DNA of 64,000 nucleotides, taken from contig JAPTYO010000015.1 of the NCBI GenBank assembly GCA_036873135.1, positions 7,729,683 through 7,793,682 on the forward strand. The letters are read 5' to 3'. The position numbers were made by a program, and so were the translations under genes. Below the pieces are notes generated by a model, which ran no database searches, was not told where the DNA came from, and saw only the letters and a program-made list of their open reading frames with translations. Every line of letters begins with the position of its first letter. The first letter of the stretch is position 1. This stretch comes from Clarkia xantiana subsp. parviflora (lineage: Eukaryota; Streptophyta; Magnoliopsida; Myrtales; Onagraceae). Of this stretch, positions 21,237 through 32,263 are shown piece by piece.

Positions 21237-23198
21237 TTAACTTTCGCTCTCATTATCTTCTTCATCCTCCAAACAATAGAGAATGAACCTTTTATCAGGA
21301 ACATACCCTTCATCCTTTAACAACCACCACAACTCCTTCAAAACCCTAAAAACACACTCACTCTGTGGATGCATCCTATCATAAACCACAAAGCTATGCA
21401 CTTCTTTCTCAATCTCTATCCAACTCATCCCCGTCTCCTTTGTCGCCCCGGCTTCCTTCATCTGCTTAATAGTCCGGGCCCGCTCCTTCCATTTTCCTTC
21501 CGAAGAAAATATATTCGCCATTAAGACGTAAGGAACCGGGCTTTCAGGCAATAACTTCGCCAACTGCTCTGCTGCGTACTTCCCCATATCGGAGTTTCCG
21601 TGGATGCTGCATGCCCCGAGGAATGCCTGCCAGACGAGGGAATCGGGCTTGACAGGCATTTTCCGCTCGATAAAGCTCTTAGCTTCGTGAAGAAGCCCGG
21701 CCCGGCCCAACATGTCGACAATGCACGCGTAATGCTCGGCCCGAGGTTTAATTCCATAGTCCCTCTCCATGGAGTCTAACAACTCCATTCCCTTATCAAC
21801 TAACCCGACATGGCTACAAGCATGGAGCAATGAGAGGAAGGTCACATCCGTGGGCTCCACGGCTTCGGACCTCATTTGATTGTATAGTTCTAAGGCAGCG
21901 GGCCCGTTTCCGTGGCGGGCCACGCCCGCGATCATCGAGTTGTAAGAGATTGAGTTCCGGAAGGGCATCTGATGAAAGACCTTGATCGAATCGTCCAGGT
22001 GGCCGCACTTGGAGTACATGTTTATGAGCCCGTTACAGATGAATGAGTTCGGGCTCATGCTCCGTTTGATGATCAAGGCATGGATTTGCGAGCCCAAACC
22101 GAGTGAGGAAGAGCCCGGCCCGAACACACCAAGGATCGCAGAGACAACATTTGAGTCGATTTTGATACCAGCCCTCATCATTTTTACGAAGATATGCAGA
22201 GCTTCTTCCTCGAGCCCATTTTGAGCGAACCCGACAAGAATCACAGTGATCGAGATCTCGTCTAGGGTTTCTGCAAATTCGAAGATTTTCCATGCATCCT
22301 CTATGCTTCCACATTTCGAGTACATATCCATTAATGCACTCTCAATGCATAAATCATAATCAAACCCTAGTTTCATTACGATTCCATGGATCTGACGACC
22401 CTCGTTCATTGCCTGCAAACCCGAGCATGCTGTTATCGAGCTCAAGTACGTCAGTGAATTCGGCTCGACAACCCCTTTCCGCATCTTTGTAAAAAAATCC
22501 AAACTTTCTGCGAAAAAATTGTTCTGGGCGAGCCCAGAAATAACTGCAGTCCACGAAATCACATTTTTTTCGCACATTTCATCGAAAAACTGTTTCCCTG
22601 AAGAAGAAAAGATTCCGCATTTGAAATAAGATGTAATCAAGGCATTTCCCACTGTTACCTCGTTCTCATGACCACCCTTGCACACGACCCCGTGGATCAT
22701 CCTTGTGATGTTACAAAGTTCAGAACGATCACAACCTGATAGAATTGTGGTGATCGTTGCTTTGTCGATCCGACAGATATTTGTTTGCTGCATCTTCTTG
22801 AATAATCCGAAACATGTTCCCAAGTCCCCCTGTCTTAGATACCCAGATATCAACGTGTTCCAGGAGACAGTATCTTTGAGAGGCATATCGTCGAACAGTT
22901 TAAAGGCATTATCCATGCCGCCCCACTTAACATATGCAGACAGGAGGGAATTCCAAATAAAAAGGGAGTTTCTGGGATTCAAATACTTGTCGGGTTCGTT
23001 GAAATCAGGGTTCTTGAAGACAGAAGCGTGAAGAGAAGAGCCCAGATGGAAATTGCCGTCTGATCCACAGAGTGACAAAAGATGAGGTATGTCTCCATGG
23101 TTGACGACAGAGACTCTCGAGCTCCGAGAGATGCTATGAGCAGCGGAGAGAGTATAAAATTGATGGCTCAACCTTAGGAGCTCAGATTTGGGTATCAT
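21237..23198 (-). CDS. Pentatricopeptide repeat protein, PLS class with E/E+ tail, no DYW
   Basis: A 653-residue intron-less ORF. The ATG at 23196-23198 is followed by a short Ser/Arg-containing N terminus that could be an organelle-targeting peptide. From about residue 75 to 530 it is a run of PPR motifs of the P-L-S type (..SWNTLISGYLRQGDLGTCFGLF.., ..VISWTAVISGLAQNNFFAESLDFF.., ..LMDMYSKCGSIEDAWKIF.., ..GLINMYSKCGHLDDSIKVF..). The C terminus has the E motifs (VWQAFLGACSIHGN, SWIEIEKEVHSFVVYDRMHP) and an E+ like GYVPD, then ends in an acidic DEEDNESES without a DYW domain. Proteins of this class act in mitochondria or chloroplasts, mostly in site-specific C-to-U RNA editing. The architecture and length resemble Arabidopsis At3g05340, from memory. 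The RNA target is unknown. Confidence 0.93.
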   Translation of the reverse strand: MIPKSELLRLSHQFYTLSAAHSISRSSRVSVVNHGDIPHLLSLCGSDGNFHLGSSLHASVFKNPDFNEPDKYLNPRNSLFIWNSLLSAYVKWGGMDNAFKLFDDMPLKDTVSWNTLISGYLRQGDLGTCFGLFKKMQQTNICRIDKATITTILSGCDRSELCNITRMIHGVVCKGGHENEVTVGNALITSYFKCGIFSSSGKQFFDEMCEKNVISWTAVISGLAQNNFFAESLDFFTKMRKGVVEPNSLTYLSSITACSGLQAMNEGRQIHGIVMKLGFDYDLCIESALMDMYSKCGSIEDAWKIFEFAETLDEISITVILVGFAQNGLEEEALHIFVKMMRAGIKIDSNVVSAILGVFGPGSSSLGLGSQIHALIIKRSMSPNSFICNGLINMYSKCGHLDDSIKVFHQMPFRNSISYNSMIAGVARHGNGPAALELYNQMRSEAVEPTDVTFLSLLHACSHVGLVDKGMELLDSMERDYGIKPRAEHYACIVDMLGRAGLLHEAKSFIERKMPVKPDSLVWQAFLGACSIHGNSDMGKYAAEQLAKLLPESPVPYVLMANIFSSEGKWKERARTIKQMKEAGATKETGMSWIEIEKEVHSFVVYDRMHPQSECVFRVLKELWWLLKDEGYVPDKRFILYCLEDEEDNESES

Positions 23199-24514
23199 CC
23201 ATGAAACCCGAAGCGGAACGCAGTGGAGCAGGAACAGAGGAGACGTTCAAAATGGTGGCGATGCTTAATGTTTTTTTTAACCGTAGTAACTATCGACTGG
23301 TAACTCAAATTTGGTTAACCCAATTAGTAAAGCGAGTGATTTACGTTCACAGGAGCGGTCCGGAGTCGAAGCCCACTATAATAGCCATCTTGGAAAGCCT
23401 TTATATATAACAAAAAAAAATGCTTAAAGGTACTTTTCATACCACATGTTTGACCAAATGTGGCTTTTAGAACTGGATGTTTAGTTTTGTATACTTTTGG
23501 TACCAAACGTTTGAAAAAATGTGGCTTCTGGTACATCGGTTAGTTGGCCGTTAGTTTTGGCCATTAAATGACATGTGCAAGTCACGTGATCGACTCTAAA
23601 CTTTTAATTTTGTTCAATTTAGTCCCTCAAATATATTCATAACTTTTATTTTGTTTAATTTAGTCTTAAAGCTTCAAAATCGAACCCAATTGGGACCTAT
23701 CCCCAATTGGGTAAATTTGAACCAAATGGGGCTATGTCAATTGAATTTGATTGGTTTAATTGGGTCTGATTGTGAAGTGTTATGACTAAGTTAAACAAAA
23801 TAAAAGTTAGGAATATATTTGAGGGACTAAATTGAACAAATTAAAAGTTTAGAGTCGATCACGCACTACAAGAAATTTAGTCTATAGCTACGATTCTATT
23901 GCGATGACATTGTATCCTCGCTATAGATCGTGTCTATTGCGACGACATACACCTTTCGTCGCATAATGTGCATAAATAACGAGAATATCGCTGCAATATT
24001 CTATCGCGACGACGGGTCATTGCAATAATTAAAAGTCTTGCGACGACGACAAATTTTTTGCGAGGATAGCGTATTCTCGCAGCATAATGGTTTATTGCGA
24101 GGATTTTTAATATCCAATTGCGACGACTGCTTCTCGCAGTAGAAATTTCCCACTAAAATTTTAGCGCAAAAAAAATCGTAAAACCAATTGCGATGACACT
24201 TAATCTATTACGATGACACTTAATCTATTACGATGACAGCATATCATCGCAATATAATGAGTTTATTGCTAGGATGTTGAATATCCAATTGCAACAACTG
24301 GTTCTCATATAAAAAAATTTACTACAAGATATTTGGCACCAATTAGGCAATTATCTGTATGAAATCAATTGCGACGACGCTACTCTATAGCTAGGAACAT
24401 GTGACATCGCAATACAATTGATTTATTGCGTTGATGTGTAATATCTAATTGCGACGAATGCTTCTCGCAATACAAATTGCGATGACCCTAAATCTATAGC
24501 ATTACGACGAAATT

Positions 24515-24900
24515 GAAAGCTTAATACCTTAATCCTTAAACCTTAAATTCTAAACCCTTGATCCCTAAACCTTAAACTCTAACCCTTAAAGTTTTAAACT
24601 ATATACCTTAAACCGTAACCATAATACCCTAAACTTTAAATTCTAAACCTTAATACCCTAAATTAAAATCTTAAACTCTAACCCTTATTCCTAAACTCTG
24701 ATACCATATACCTTAAATTCTAAACTTTAAAACATTATTACCCTAAACCTTAAATTCTTAAAACCTCAATACCTGAAACCTTAAAATTTTAAACTCTAGA
24801 TCACACAACACCCTAAATGTTAAACTTAAACCTTAATACTCAAAACTTTAAAACCTTATTGTCTAAATCTTAAACCTTAAATCTAAATATCTTATATTAG
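24515..24900. repeat. Telomere-like degenerate tract inside the CACTA element
   Basis: About 380 bases are dominated by ccctaaa, ccttaaa and cctaaac variants with irregular spacers, resembling decayed plant telomere repeat (CCCTAAA). The period is not kept strictly. Confidence 0.6.
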
Positions 24901-26639
24901 TAGTCTAGTACCCCATTTGTGCCATGTGATCTAATGTGTATTCATATTAATCGTCATATCTTGTTAAATCAATTGATTTAATTTTAGAATTACGAGTCCC
25001 TTCACATGCCATTATGTAAAATAATCAAGCAATATTATATTTTTTTATATTTTAAAAAGAATATATAATAAAAATAGTTTAATTTTTTTTTTTATATAAA
25101 TTGGATTTAAAAGTATAAATATTTTTTAAAATTACAAAATAATTTGAAATTCGAAAAACTACCTTAAAAACTATGACATGACAAAAAAATTGGTTCGACT
25201 GCATCGAACCGGAACCGAGTCGGCTTTAGTTGAACCAAATCTTTTATAGTTCACTTATGTAGATATGAACTGGAACGGTCCAAAAATTGGTTCAGAACCG
25301 GATTTTTCCGAATTTATATATAAAAACCAATATTTTCAAATTTGGACCAGACGGCAGGTTAGACCGTGAACCGTACATGTGACCACACATTTGGACCGAA
25401 CCTGCAACTTATATAAATTCTATATAAATTGACAATAAAATTATAAATATTTAAATAAAAAAATAATTGAAAATTTCAGAAAATTATATTAAAAACTCAT
25501 ACTTTATCGTATTGTGACCACATTATCTTTGTAATAAATTATTGTCCTAGCAATATATGTATTCATTAATCATTAATTATTACAAAAAAAAATCAAAAAA
25601 CTTTTCTATTATTTAAAAAACAATAATTACTACTTTCTTTCTTATTTTTCTAGCAATTTACTTTTATCATTAATTCATAGAACATGTTTTACTAAATTAA
25701 GAGAACGAATTTAGACGAGCAAATATTTTCTTGTTCATTAAGATTGATACAATCATACATTATATAGTTATTGCATAGTCTAGATATGGAAGAAGTATCT
25801 TTGAGTAGAATCTATCATAATATTTACAATAATAAATATAGATATTTGCCTTAACTACGCCTAGAATTACTTTATGTTCCTACATTACTTCAAGACATAG
25901 ACAACCCAACTCTTTTGTTGTTGTCTGTTGAGTTTCGTGTCTCCATTCCAATCAATGATGCAAAATCCACCCTTTAAAAAAAAGTATTTGGATGAAGAAA
26001 ACCACAGTAGAAGATTTTTTGAATATTGTGGAGTCAATCACTTCCTATCACTCACATTATCTCCTCCCTAATATTTTCCCAAAGTTGAAGAAAACCATAG
26101 ATTTGGATGAAGATATGGTTGTTCAGAAAGACTCGACAACACCGATGGTCCGATGAGTCTTTATTTGGAAGGTAAATTGAACTGTGCTATATGCAGTCGT
26201 GTTCTTTTCGCTTAGTTATGTCAAGTTCGGAGTTTCTTAGGCGATGATGACAACCTTAACTACAAATCATGTTCGTGGATGACCGGTCTGAATATTATTA
26301 ATCTCTCAAGATGGCGAGAATTGGATCTCTTACCAAATCCTACCGTCGACAATTCCATTATATTTCGACAGATGGAGATGAAGAATATGTTCCAACCGCA
26401 CCGCTCTTGATATCTCTGTTATAATTAGTTGCATTTTATGTATTTTAACACTTTTATATAATAATAATAATAGAATTATTGATATAATGTTACTGTTGTA
26501 TAAGTAGTTTATACGAGTATTCTAGATCTTATAATATTCATATTTTTTTTATTATATTTGTCATTTTAATCAAATAATTATATCCCTATTTATTTCAAAT
26601 TATTTGTAATAAATAAATTAATATTGTTGTAATAGATCT
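24901..26639. other. Middle of the CACTA element, no gene seen
   Basis: AT-rich, with a local patch of ggttcgaa..ccggaaccg type motifs (25190-25400). There is no ORF over about 60 codons, and no recognisable TNP1 or TNP2 segment. Confidence 0.5.
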
Positions 26640-27283
26640 TTAACTTTATCTGTTGCGACGATATGTTTAAAATTTATCGTCGTAATTCAAGTGCAACTCG
26701 TCACAACAAAGTGAAAAAAATAAACAAAATAATCTATTGCGATAGTTTTTTTTATTTGTATGATGAATTAAAAGATCTACATACTAGGCGAACCTATTGC
26801 GACAAAGTGTGTTGTCTCAGTATGCTTATTAATTCCTCGTAATAGAAAGACCAACCGCGTCAATAATTTCTAATTTTTCATTGCAAAAGATAGATCAATT
26901 GCGACAATTAATTTCGTTGATGTGTTCATGATCTTCATCGCAATAGAGTACACTCTATTGCGATGATAGCTCACTTTGTCGCAATAAGGACCTATTGCTA
27001 GGGGTCTATAGTGACGAGGCTGTTGCGACGATTTATCGTCGCAACAGACATATAACGACGATATATGGGGTTATTGCGATGATTATGGTCGTCGCAGTAA
27101 TCATTAATTCTTGTAGTGACGTGACTTGCACATGTCATTTAACGGCCAAAACTAACGGCCAACTAACAGATGTACCAAAAGCCACATTTTTTTCAAACGT
27201 TTGGTACCAAAAGTATACAAAACTAAACATCCAGTACTAAAAGCCACATTCGATCAAACATGTGGTATGAAAAGTACATTTAA

Positions 27284-27550
27284 CCCAAAAAAAACCAACA
27301 GCTAGCTTCACTAGCCTATAGTCACGCCAATAACGACACCGTTTGCACCCCCTAGTCAGTTAAAAGATACAAGCCCATATTCACAATACTACTCAAACAT
27401 CAACTGACGATTTACCCGAAAATCTAACCTAGTAAATTGTAACCTAACAAATTGTTCCGAAAAAAAAAAGAACGTTAACTATCAAATTATCCGAGTACTA
27501 AAACATATACTAGCAATTTGATAGTTAACCCCTAAAAAGATTTTACTTTT
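27284..27550. other. Flank between MITE and B1
   Basis: No ORF or repeat recognised. Its last five bases (ctttt, 27546-27550) are the left target duplication of B1. Confidence 0.5.
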
Positions 27551-28148
27551 TGTTTCCACCTAACCCGCTGCGAGACTACGGGTTGTCGACTGGTGTTCGG
27601 GTTGTTTGTCTGGATGCGGTAACTGGCCTTGAATGTTGCCCACGTTACGCCTGAACATGCACACAGGGAAATAACTAACACTCGAAGAGGGGGTGCTAGT
27701 TGAACTCTCTCCGATGCTTTAATGAGAGTCTAGAGAGAAGTCAGAGCTCCTAAGTCAATCCCGAAAACGACGTAAATGAAATGGGTGGCCAAGATTCCAA
27801 TAAATAGGAGATCTTGAACTCGGCCCGGTTTTTTATATGGTTCGGCCCGATTTAATGTAAAATGTGAACCAGGACCAGGTTTGATCAAGGTTGTCACTCG
27901 GACTTAGTGTAAGGACACGAAAATGGTAACGCACGTCTAGGGTCGACAACCCGGACCACATCGGATCTGGAACGATCCGGCGTGGTCCGGATTGTTCAGA
28001 CAATCCGGACGAGTCCGGTCCGGACGCGTGTGTCGCACGCCCAGACTGTTCTAACCCGCGGGTGCCGTTTTTATGTCATTTTGTGGGTTTGACGTGTGTA
28101 CGAGGTCCGGAACGTAAATGCGAACCCGAATTGGGCAGATTTCCATCA
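27551..28148 (-). repeat. B1 3' LTR (598 bp)
   Basis: On the minus strand it runs from TGATGGAAATCTGCCC to GGTGGAAACA. It contains repeated ccgga half-palindromes (aatccggac, gtccggatt) in U3 and a TATA-like ctatttattgg (complement near 27803). The adjacent PPT on its interior side marks it as the 3' LTR. Confidence 0.9.
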
Positions 28149-28165
28149 CTTGCCCCCGAGTCAAG
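28149..28165 (-). other. B1 polypurine tract
   Basis: The minus-strand sequence gactcgggggcaag abuts the LTR start. The same tract precedes the LTR in B3 and, with one or two changes, in B2. Confidence 0.85.
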
Positions 28166-29790
28166 TAATGGCTTGACCCTTACTTGACTCTATTTTAAAA
28201 TAGGATACATGCTCAATTTGGGTCTGAAACTCACCTCGGGGGTAAACTTACTGGTAATTGGCTGCGTGGGCCTTAACGTCGCATTTCCTTAGTTTTCGCG
28301 ACGGGAGTTTGTATAACTGCGGACACGGTTAGTGCGGCAGATATGTATATATATTTAACATGTATGTAATGTCATGCATGTACGTGACGACGTGGATACT
28401 GACGTGTACGTGGCATGCCAAACGCGAGTAAGCCAATAGTCATGGATTATGCAATGTCGTTGAATCGATAATATAATCATGGCAATAATTATATGATGAT
28501 ATGAGCATGAACGTGGATTTGATAATGACGTAAGAATAAATGAATGTCATGAATATGATTGTGCAAACATGATTACGCCCGTACGTAAGAGAGTGCGTGT
28601 GCATCTAAACATACGTATAGTGGACTCTATGTAAAAAATGAGTTGGCCAAAATTTAGGAGAGGTAATCCCTACCCAAACCTATATCTACCCAAGGGTGAT
28701 ACTGAGAGCGCACATTTTTAGTCTCCATACTTAGTCATAATGGTGTATTCCTCCATTACTTGGGCACCAAGTGACCGGCCACCACTCCATCTCGGCGACG
28801 ACATCACCTCGGCGAGGCGAAGCTGCGGTGGCGACCAGGCAGAGCACGACGGAGATCGGAGTGACTGCAACGGCGCGTGCAACATCGACGGCGGCGCATG
28901 CGGCGGACGACGGCGGTGTGTGGCATTTTTTACGGTGGTGCGTGAAGCTCGTTTCGGTGAGTCCATTTTCAGATTTGTCTTGACCCTTAGCCACCTTGAT
29001 TTGATCCAACTTGAGCTTTGAAAATGCTTGTGTAAGTATGCCCACCAAGTGTTTGCGAAAATGCCTAAAGCATGTTAGCTTAACATAATGGGCCAAAATT
29101 TGGCTAAGTGTTGAACATATGTAATCATGATGTAATAAGAGCTACTTCCCTCATGGGTAGTGGTTGTTGGTGGCATATTGTTCCATGATATACATGATGT
29201 TGAAATGCTTGCTCGATGATTGCAATTGTTGTTCGAAATATGTTGAATCGCCTAGATAATAACCCTTTGATCCAAATATTTGCATGATGATGCTAGGATA
29301 GTTATTCACATAATGTTGATCCATGTACGCGCGGACACATGGGCGTGATGATACGCGAGGTGGTGTTAAGTACTTAGACTTTTTTGAGCATGTTTTGAGC
29401 ATGTCGATGTATGTATGTAATCCTGCATTGATCAAGAGATGTATGCAAGTATATATGTTAGTGCCATAATCATATTCGCATTGTTACCTTGAGCAAAGGC
29501 ATTGAACCATATAGGCGCGTGTAGGGCCGTATAGGCATGTGTAGAGTTGTATGAACCGAGTAGGTCATATAGGTTTCAGGGCGAGGCCCGTACTAGCATA
29601 GAGTTGCCCCCGTGTAAGGGATGTTTTCTATGTAGTATATAGAGACTTGTAAGTCTGTAGGTATGTTGTCGTCGTTGTACAGCGAGTGTCTGTCACGCAT
29701 TATCTGAGTAGGTTGTGGCTTATACTTGCAGGTTGATTTGCTAGAGTGTGTTCCAAAGAGTTTCCTTCCTTATCTGTTTGAGCTCCCAGT
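28166..29790. other. B1 interior between PPT and aORF, non-coding
   Basis: AT-rich spacer with many catg and tgta words. A GC-rich patch at about 28770-28950 (cgacgg, gcggcg repeats) stands out from its surroundings and could be a captured fragment. No supported gene; the upstream promoter of the aORF should lie here, but no clear TATA box was recognised. Confidence 0.45.
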
Positions 29791-31895
29791 ATGAGTAAGT
29801 TTTCGATACCCACACCTACAGTTACTTATTGCTCAGATTCTAGCTCAGAGTCTGAGATGGATTCTAGCATGTCGTCCGGGTTCGGGACGGAGCCCGATTC
29901 GGACCACTCTCCTGAGCCAGAGATAGCCCCAGGCACAGTACAAATATTTCAGGCTTTCTCACGTAACCTTATACAAGAAAGTAAGTATCGGCTTCATGTG
30001 GAGATATCGGGACTCTGTCCTCTTGTGGAGGCTTCCTTTCCTTTTGATGTGCTTCCGGGAAGCAAATGAGGTTCACCGACTGTGCCTCCCCTTGAGCTGG
30101 GCGTGGTATACTTAGCACAGATACGAGAGGGGCTGTGCTTCCCGTACTGTCAGGACTTGGTACGACTCTATCGCCATTATCAAATATCGCATATTGACCT
30201 CACACATGCGGGGCTCTGGGCTTGGACTTGCTTTCGAGTGTTGTGCCATCAGCAGTCGTGGCGCTACTCCATGTTGCTATTTCGTTGCTTCTACAGACTT
30301 CAACGTCAAGACGGCTCTAGGTTGGCTTGTTTATCTACTCGTTGTCCTTCCATGAAAGGAAAGGGTTTTTCTACTCTCGGGCTAGGAGAGGTGCAGTGGG
30401 ATCGTAATGTCCGATCCGTCACGGCTGTCGATCGTTCAGCTAGTCATTGGCGGCATCATTACTTCTTCATAAATGATGTCGGGACGACTTGGTCGACTTC
30501 ACATGTTACAGAGACTGATCATGTTCCTACTTCGCTGAGTTCTCTGCTTCTGACAAAGAGACCATAAAGCGAATTTATCGAAGTCACAAGGCGCGTGGGT
30601 ACAATGCCTTGACTCGCGCATTTGACGAAGAACTACTTGAGGCGGGGATACACGTGCTCCCTTCTGGGAATACTTTGGTATGCATATGAACATTTATAAC
30701 TCTTATTGTGTTGTAATGTAGGTTGGTTTCACGGAAAAAGTTCGCGCTTGCAGGCGGAACTCGCCAGGAACGCTCCTCCGTCTGGACAAGCTACTCCTGC
30801 TGCTGCAACCCCTTCGGCCTCGAATGCTCCCCTGTATGGTCAAGGGAAGGGATACTTTGGTAAGATTTCCTTTTAGATCTTCGCTTTTCTTTATTGTTAT
30901 TTCGTACTGCTGTTTTTAACTTGCTCTTTTTTTGCTTGCAGGTCGCTCGGCTTGCGTGACAGATCGTGTGATTCGTGTTGAGGATACCCCGACACGTCCT
31001 GCATCCAAGAGGCCCGAGCCGGAGTACATCCTTCGAGCGAACCAAAGCGCTTCAATGTTGTTGAATCGTCCAAGACTCCTTCCCGCGACAAAGGGAAGGA
31101 AGTTGAGGTTCACACGCCTGCCCCTTCTGCCCCCCGGTTGAAGGACCGGATTCAGGAGGAGGGAACTCCCCGCGGAGGTACATAACTTACGTTTGCACCT
31201 TTTTCTATACTTGTGTTATTTTACTCGCTGATTTACCCCTCTTTGCATTTTTAGGTGTTACACCTATTGCCGCTCGGCCATGCTGATTTGGTTCGTCCCA
31301 TTGAGGGCGATGTTGTATGGGCGGGCTGGGCCACTTTCGCTGTTGGTGGGCATCTGTTTGCCAAGGACTCCCATATGAGCACTCCCGAGATGGGGGTGCG
31401 TGTGCTGCACATGAGTGTTCCTCCAGGTGATCGGAGGGTTCGTCCAAAGGAGCCTAAAGATGCACGCGCGTATGCTGAAGGCGCGTTGACCCTGATTTGC
31501 ACCCGTAAGTGTTGATGTTTATTCCCTTATGATTTGTATGTCTACATACTCTGTTGTTATAGCATGCTCCTAGTTGTGTGTTTTGGTGCCTTTCAGGTGG
31601 TCTATGATGTTATGAACCTTTCCACTTTCGTGATTGAACTCACGAACGAGAGGAAGGACCTCCTGCGAAGGTGCGACAATGTTTGTCGCGAACTTGCTGC
31701 AGCGAAGGAGAAAGCCCGAATTTTCTTTGCAAAAGTCGCAGAGCTAGAGGCCAGTGCAGTTGCTCGTCAGGTCCAGGTTTCAGAGCTTGAGTCCGAGGTG
31801 GTGGCCCTCGAGAAAAAGGTAACTGATGACGCCGAGGCGTATGGTCTTACCCTGCAAACTGTGCAGGAGAACTCTTACAAAGAAGGCAAGGATGC
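29791..31895 (+). pseudogene. aORF of B1 (antisense to lost gag-pol), damaged and 3' truncated
   Basis: It starts MSKFSIPTPTVTYCSD, matching the B3 start, followed by an acidic Ser-rich stretch. The conserved core VVYLAQIREGLCFPYCQDLVRLYRHYQ..LWAWTCFRVLCHQQSWRYSMLLFRCFYR aligns with the A-family core (FVSTGQ..GIRFPFCGNLVEM..). Probable exons: 29791-30677, about 30754-30859, 30942-31177, 31255-31504 and 31597 onward, each bounded by GT/AG. The third and fourth encode Pro-rich and LVRPIEGDV..PEMGVRVLH..SVPPGDRR segments, the last a coiled coil (ELEASAVARQVQVSELESEVVALEKK). Damage: TGA at 30067-30069, a frameshift near 30525, and loss of the C terminus at the junction with the LTR. Confidence 0.75.
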
Positions 31896-32258
31896 GGGGT
31901 TTTTGTATGGTTCGGCTCGGTTTAATGTAAAATGTGAACCGGAACCGAGTTTGATCAATGTTGGCTATCGGAAAACTCGGAGTTAGTGTAAGGACACAAA
32001 AATGGTAACGCGCTTCTGGGATCGACAACCCGGACCACGGCGGATCTGAAACGATCTGGATTGTTTTGGACAATTCGGACCAGTCCAGATTGTCCACAAT
32101 CCGGACAAGTCCGGATTGTTGGGAACAAATCGGACGCGTGTGTCGCGCGCCCGGACCGTTCTAACCCGTGGGTGACGTTTTTATGCCGTTTTGTGGGTTT
32201 GACGTGTGTACGAGGTCCGGAACGTAAATGCGAACCCGAATTGGGCAGATATCCATCA
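31896..32258 (-). repeat. B1 5' LTR, 3' part deleted
   Basis: It aligns with the U3 half of the 3' LTR, from the TGATGG start inward to the gtatggttcggc region. It then switches abruptly to aORF sequence around 31895, so the LTR lacks its TATA region, R and U5. Confidence 0.88.
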
Positions 32259-32263
32259 CTTTT

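Larger units (their letters stand above)
23864..27118. mobile_element. Non-autonomous CACTA (En/Spm) transposon, 3255 bp
   Basis: The ends are CACTACAAGAA and its exact complement, flanked on both sides by the 3-bp duplication acg (23861-23863 and 27119-27121). Joining the flanks restores the uninterrupted inverted repeat of the host MITE. Subterminal regions are packed with attgcgacgac-type 10-12-mers in opposite orientations (23880-24510 and 26640-27110), typical of transposase-binding repeats of this superfamily. No transposase ORF is present. Confidence 0.93.
23424..27283. mobile_element. Foldback MITE, split by a CACTA element
   Basis: The left end (gtacttttcataccacatg) and right end (its complement) continue as inverted repeats for about 165 bases, including ttggtaccaaacgtttg and acatgtgcaagtcacgtga. 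With the CACTA insert removed, the inner parts also pair (agtccctcaaatatatt with its complement), so the ~600-base element is a long imperfect hairpin. No ORF. Flanks are A-rich and the target duplication cannot be assigned. Confidence 0.85.
27551..32258 (-). mobile_element. Element B1: Tat-like LTR element lacking gag-pol, 4.7 kb
   Basis: Both ends are flanked by ctttt (27546-27550 and 32259-32263), so the outer boundaries are original. Read on the minus strand there is a truncated 5' LTR, immediately the inner end of an antisense aORF, then non-coding DNA, a polypurine tract and a full 3' LTR. PBS, gag, protease, RT, RNase H and integrase are all gone, lost in one deletion that also removed the 3' part of the 5' LTR. 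The family is distinct from A (different LTR) but its aORF is homologous to A's. Confidence 0.92.

Noticed and set aside
28731..29096. 121-codon minus-strand ORF
   Set aside because: Spans a GC-rich patch with competing ORFs on the other strand and no recognisable domain.
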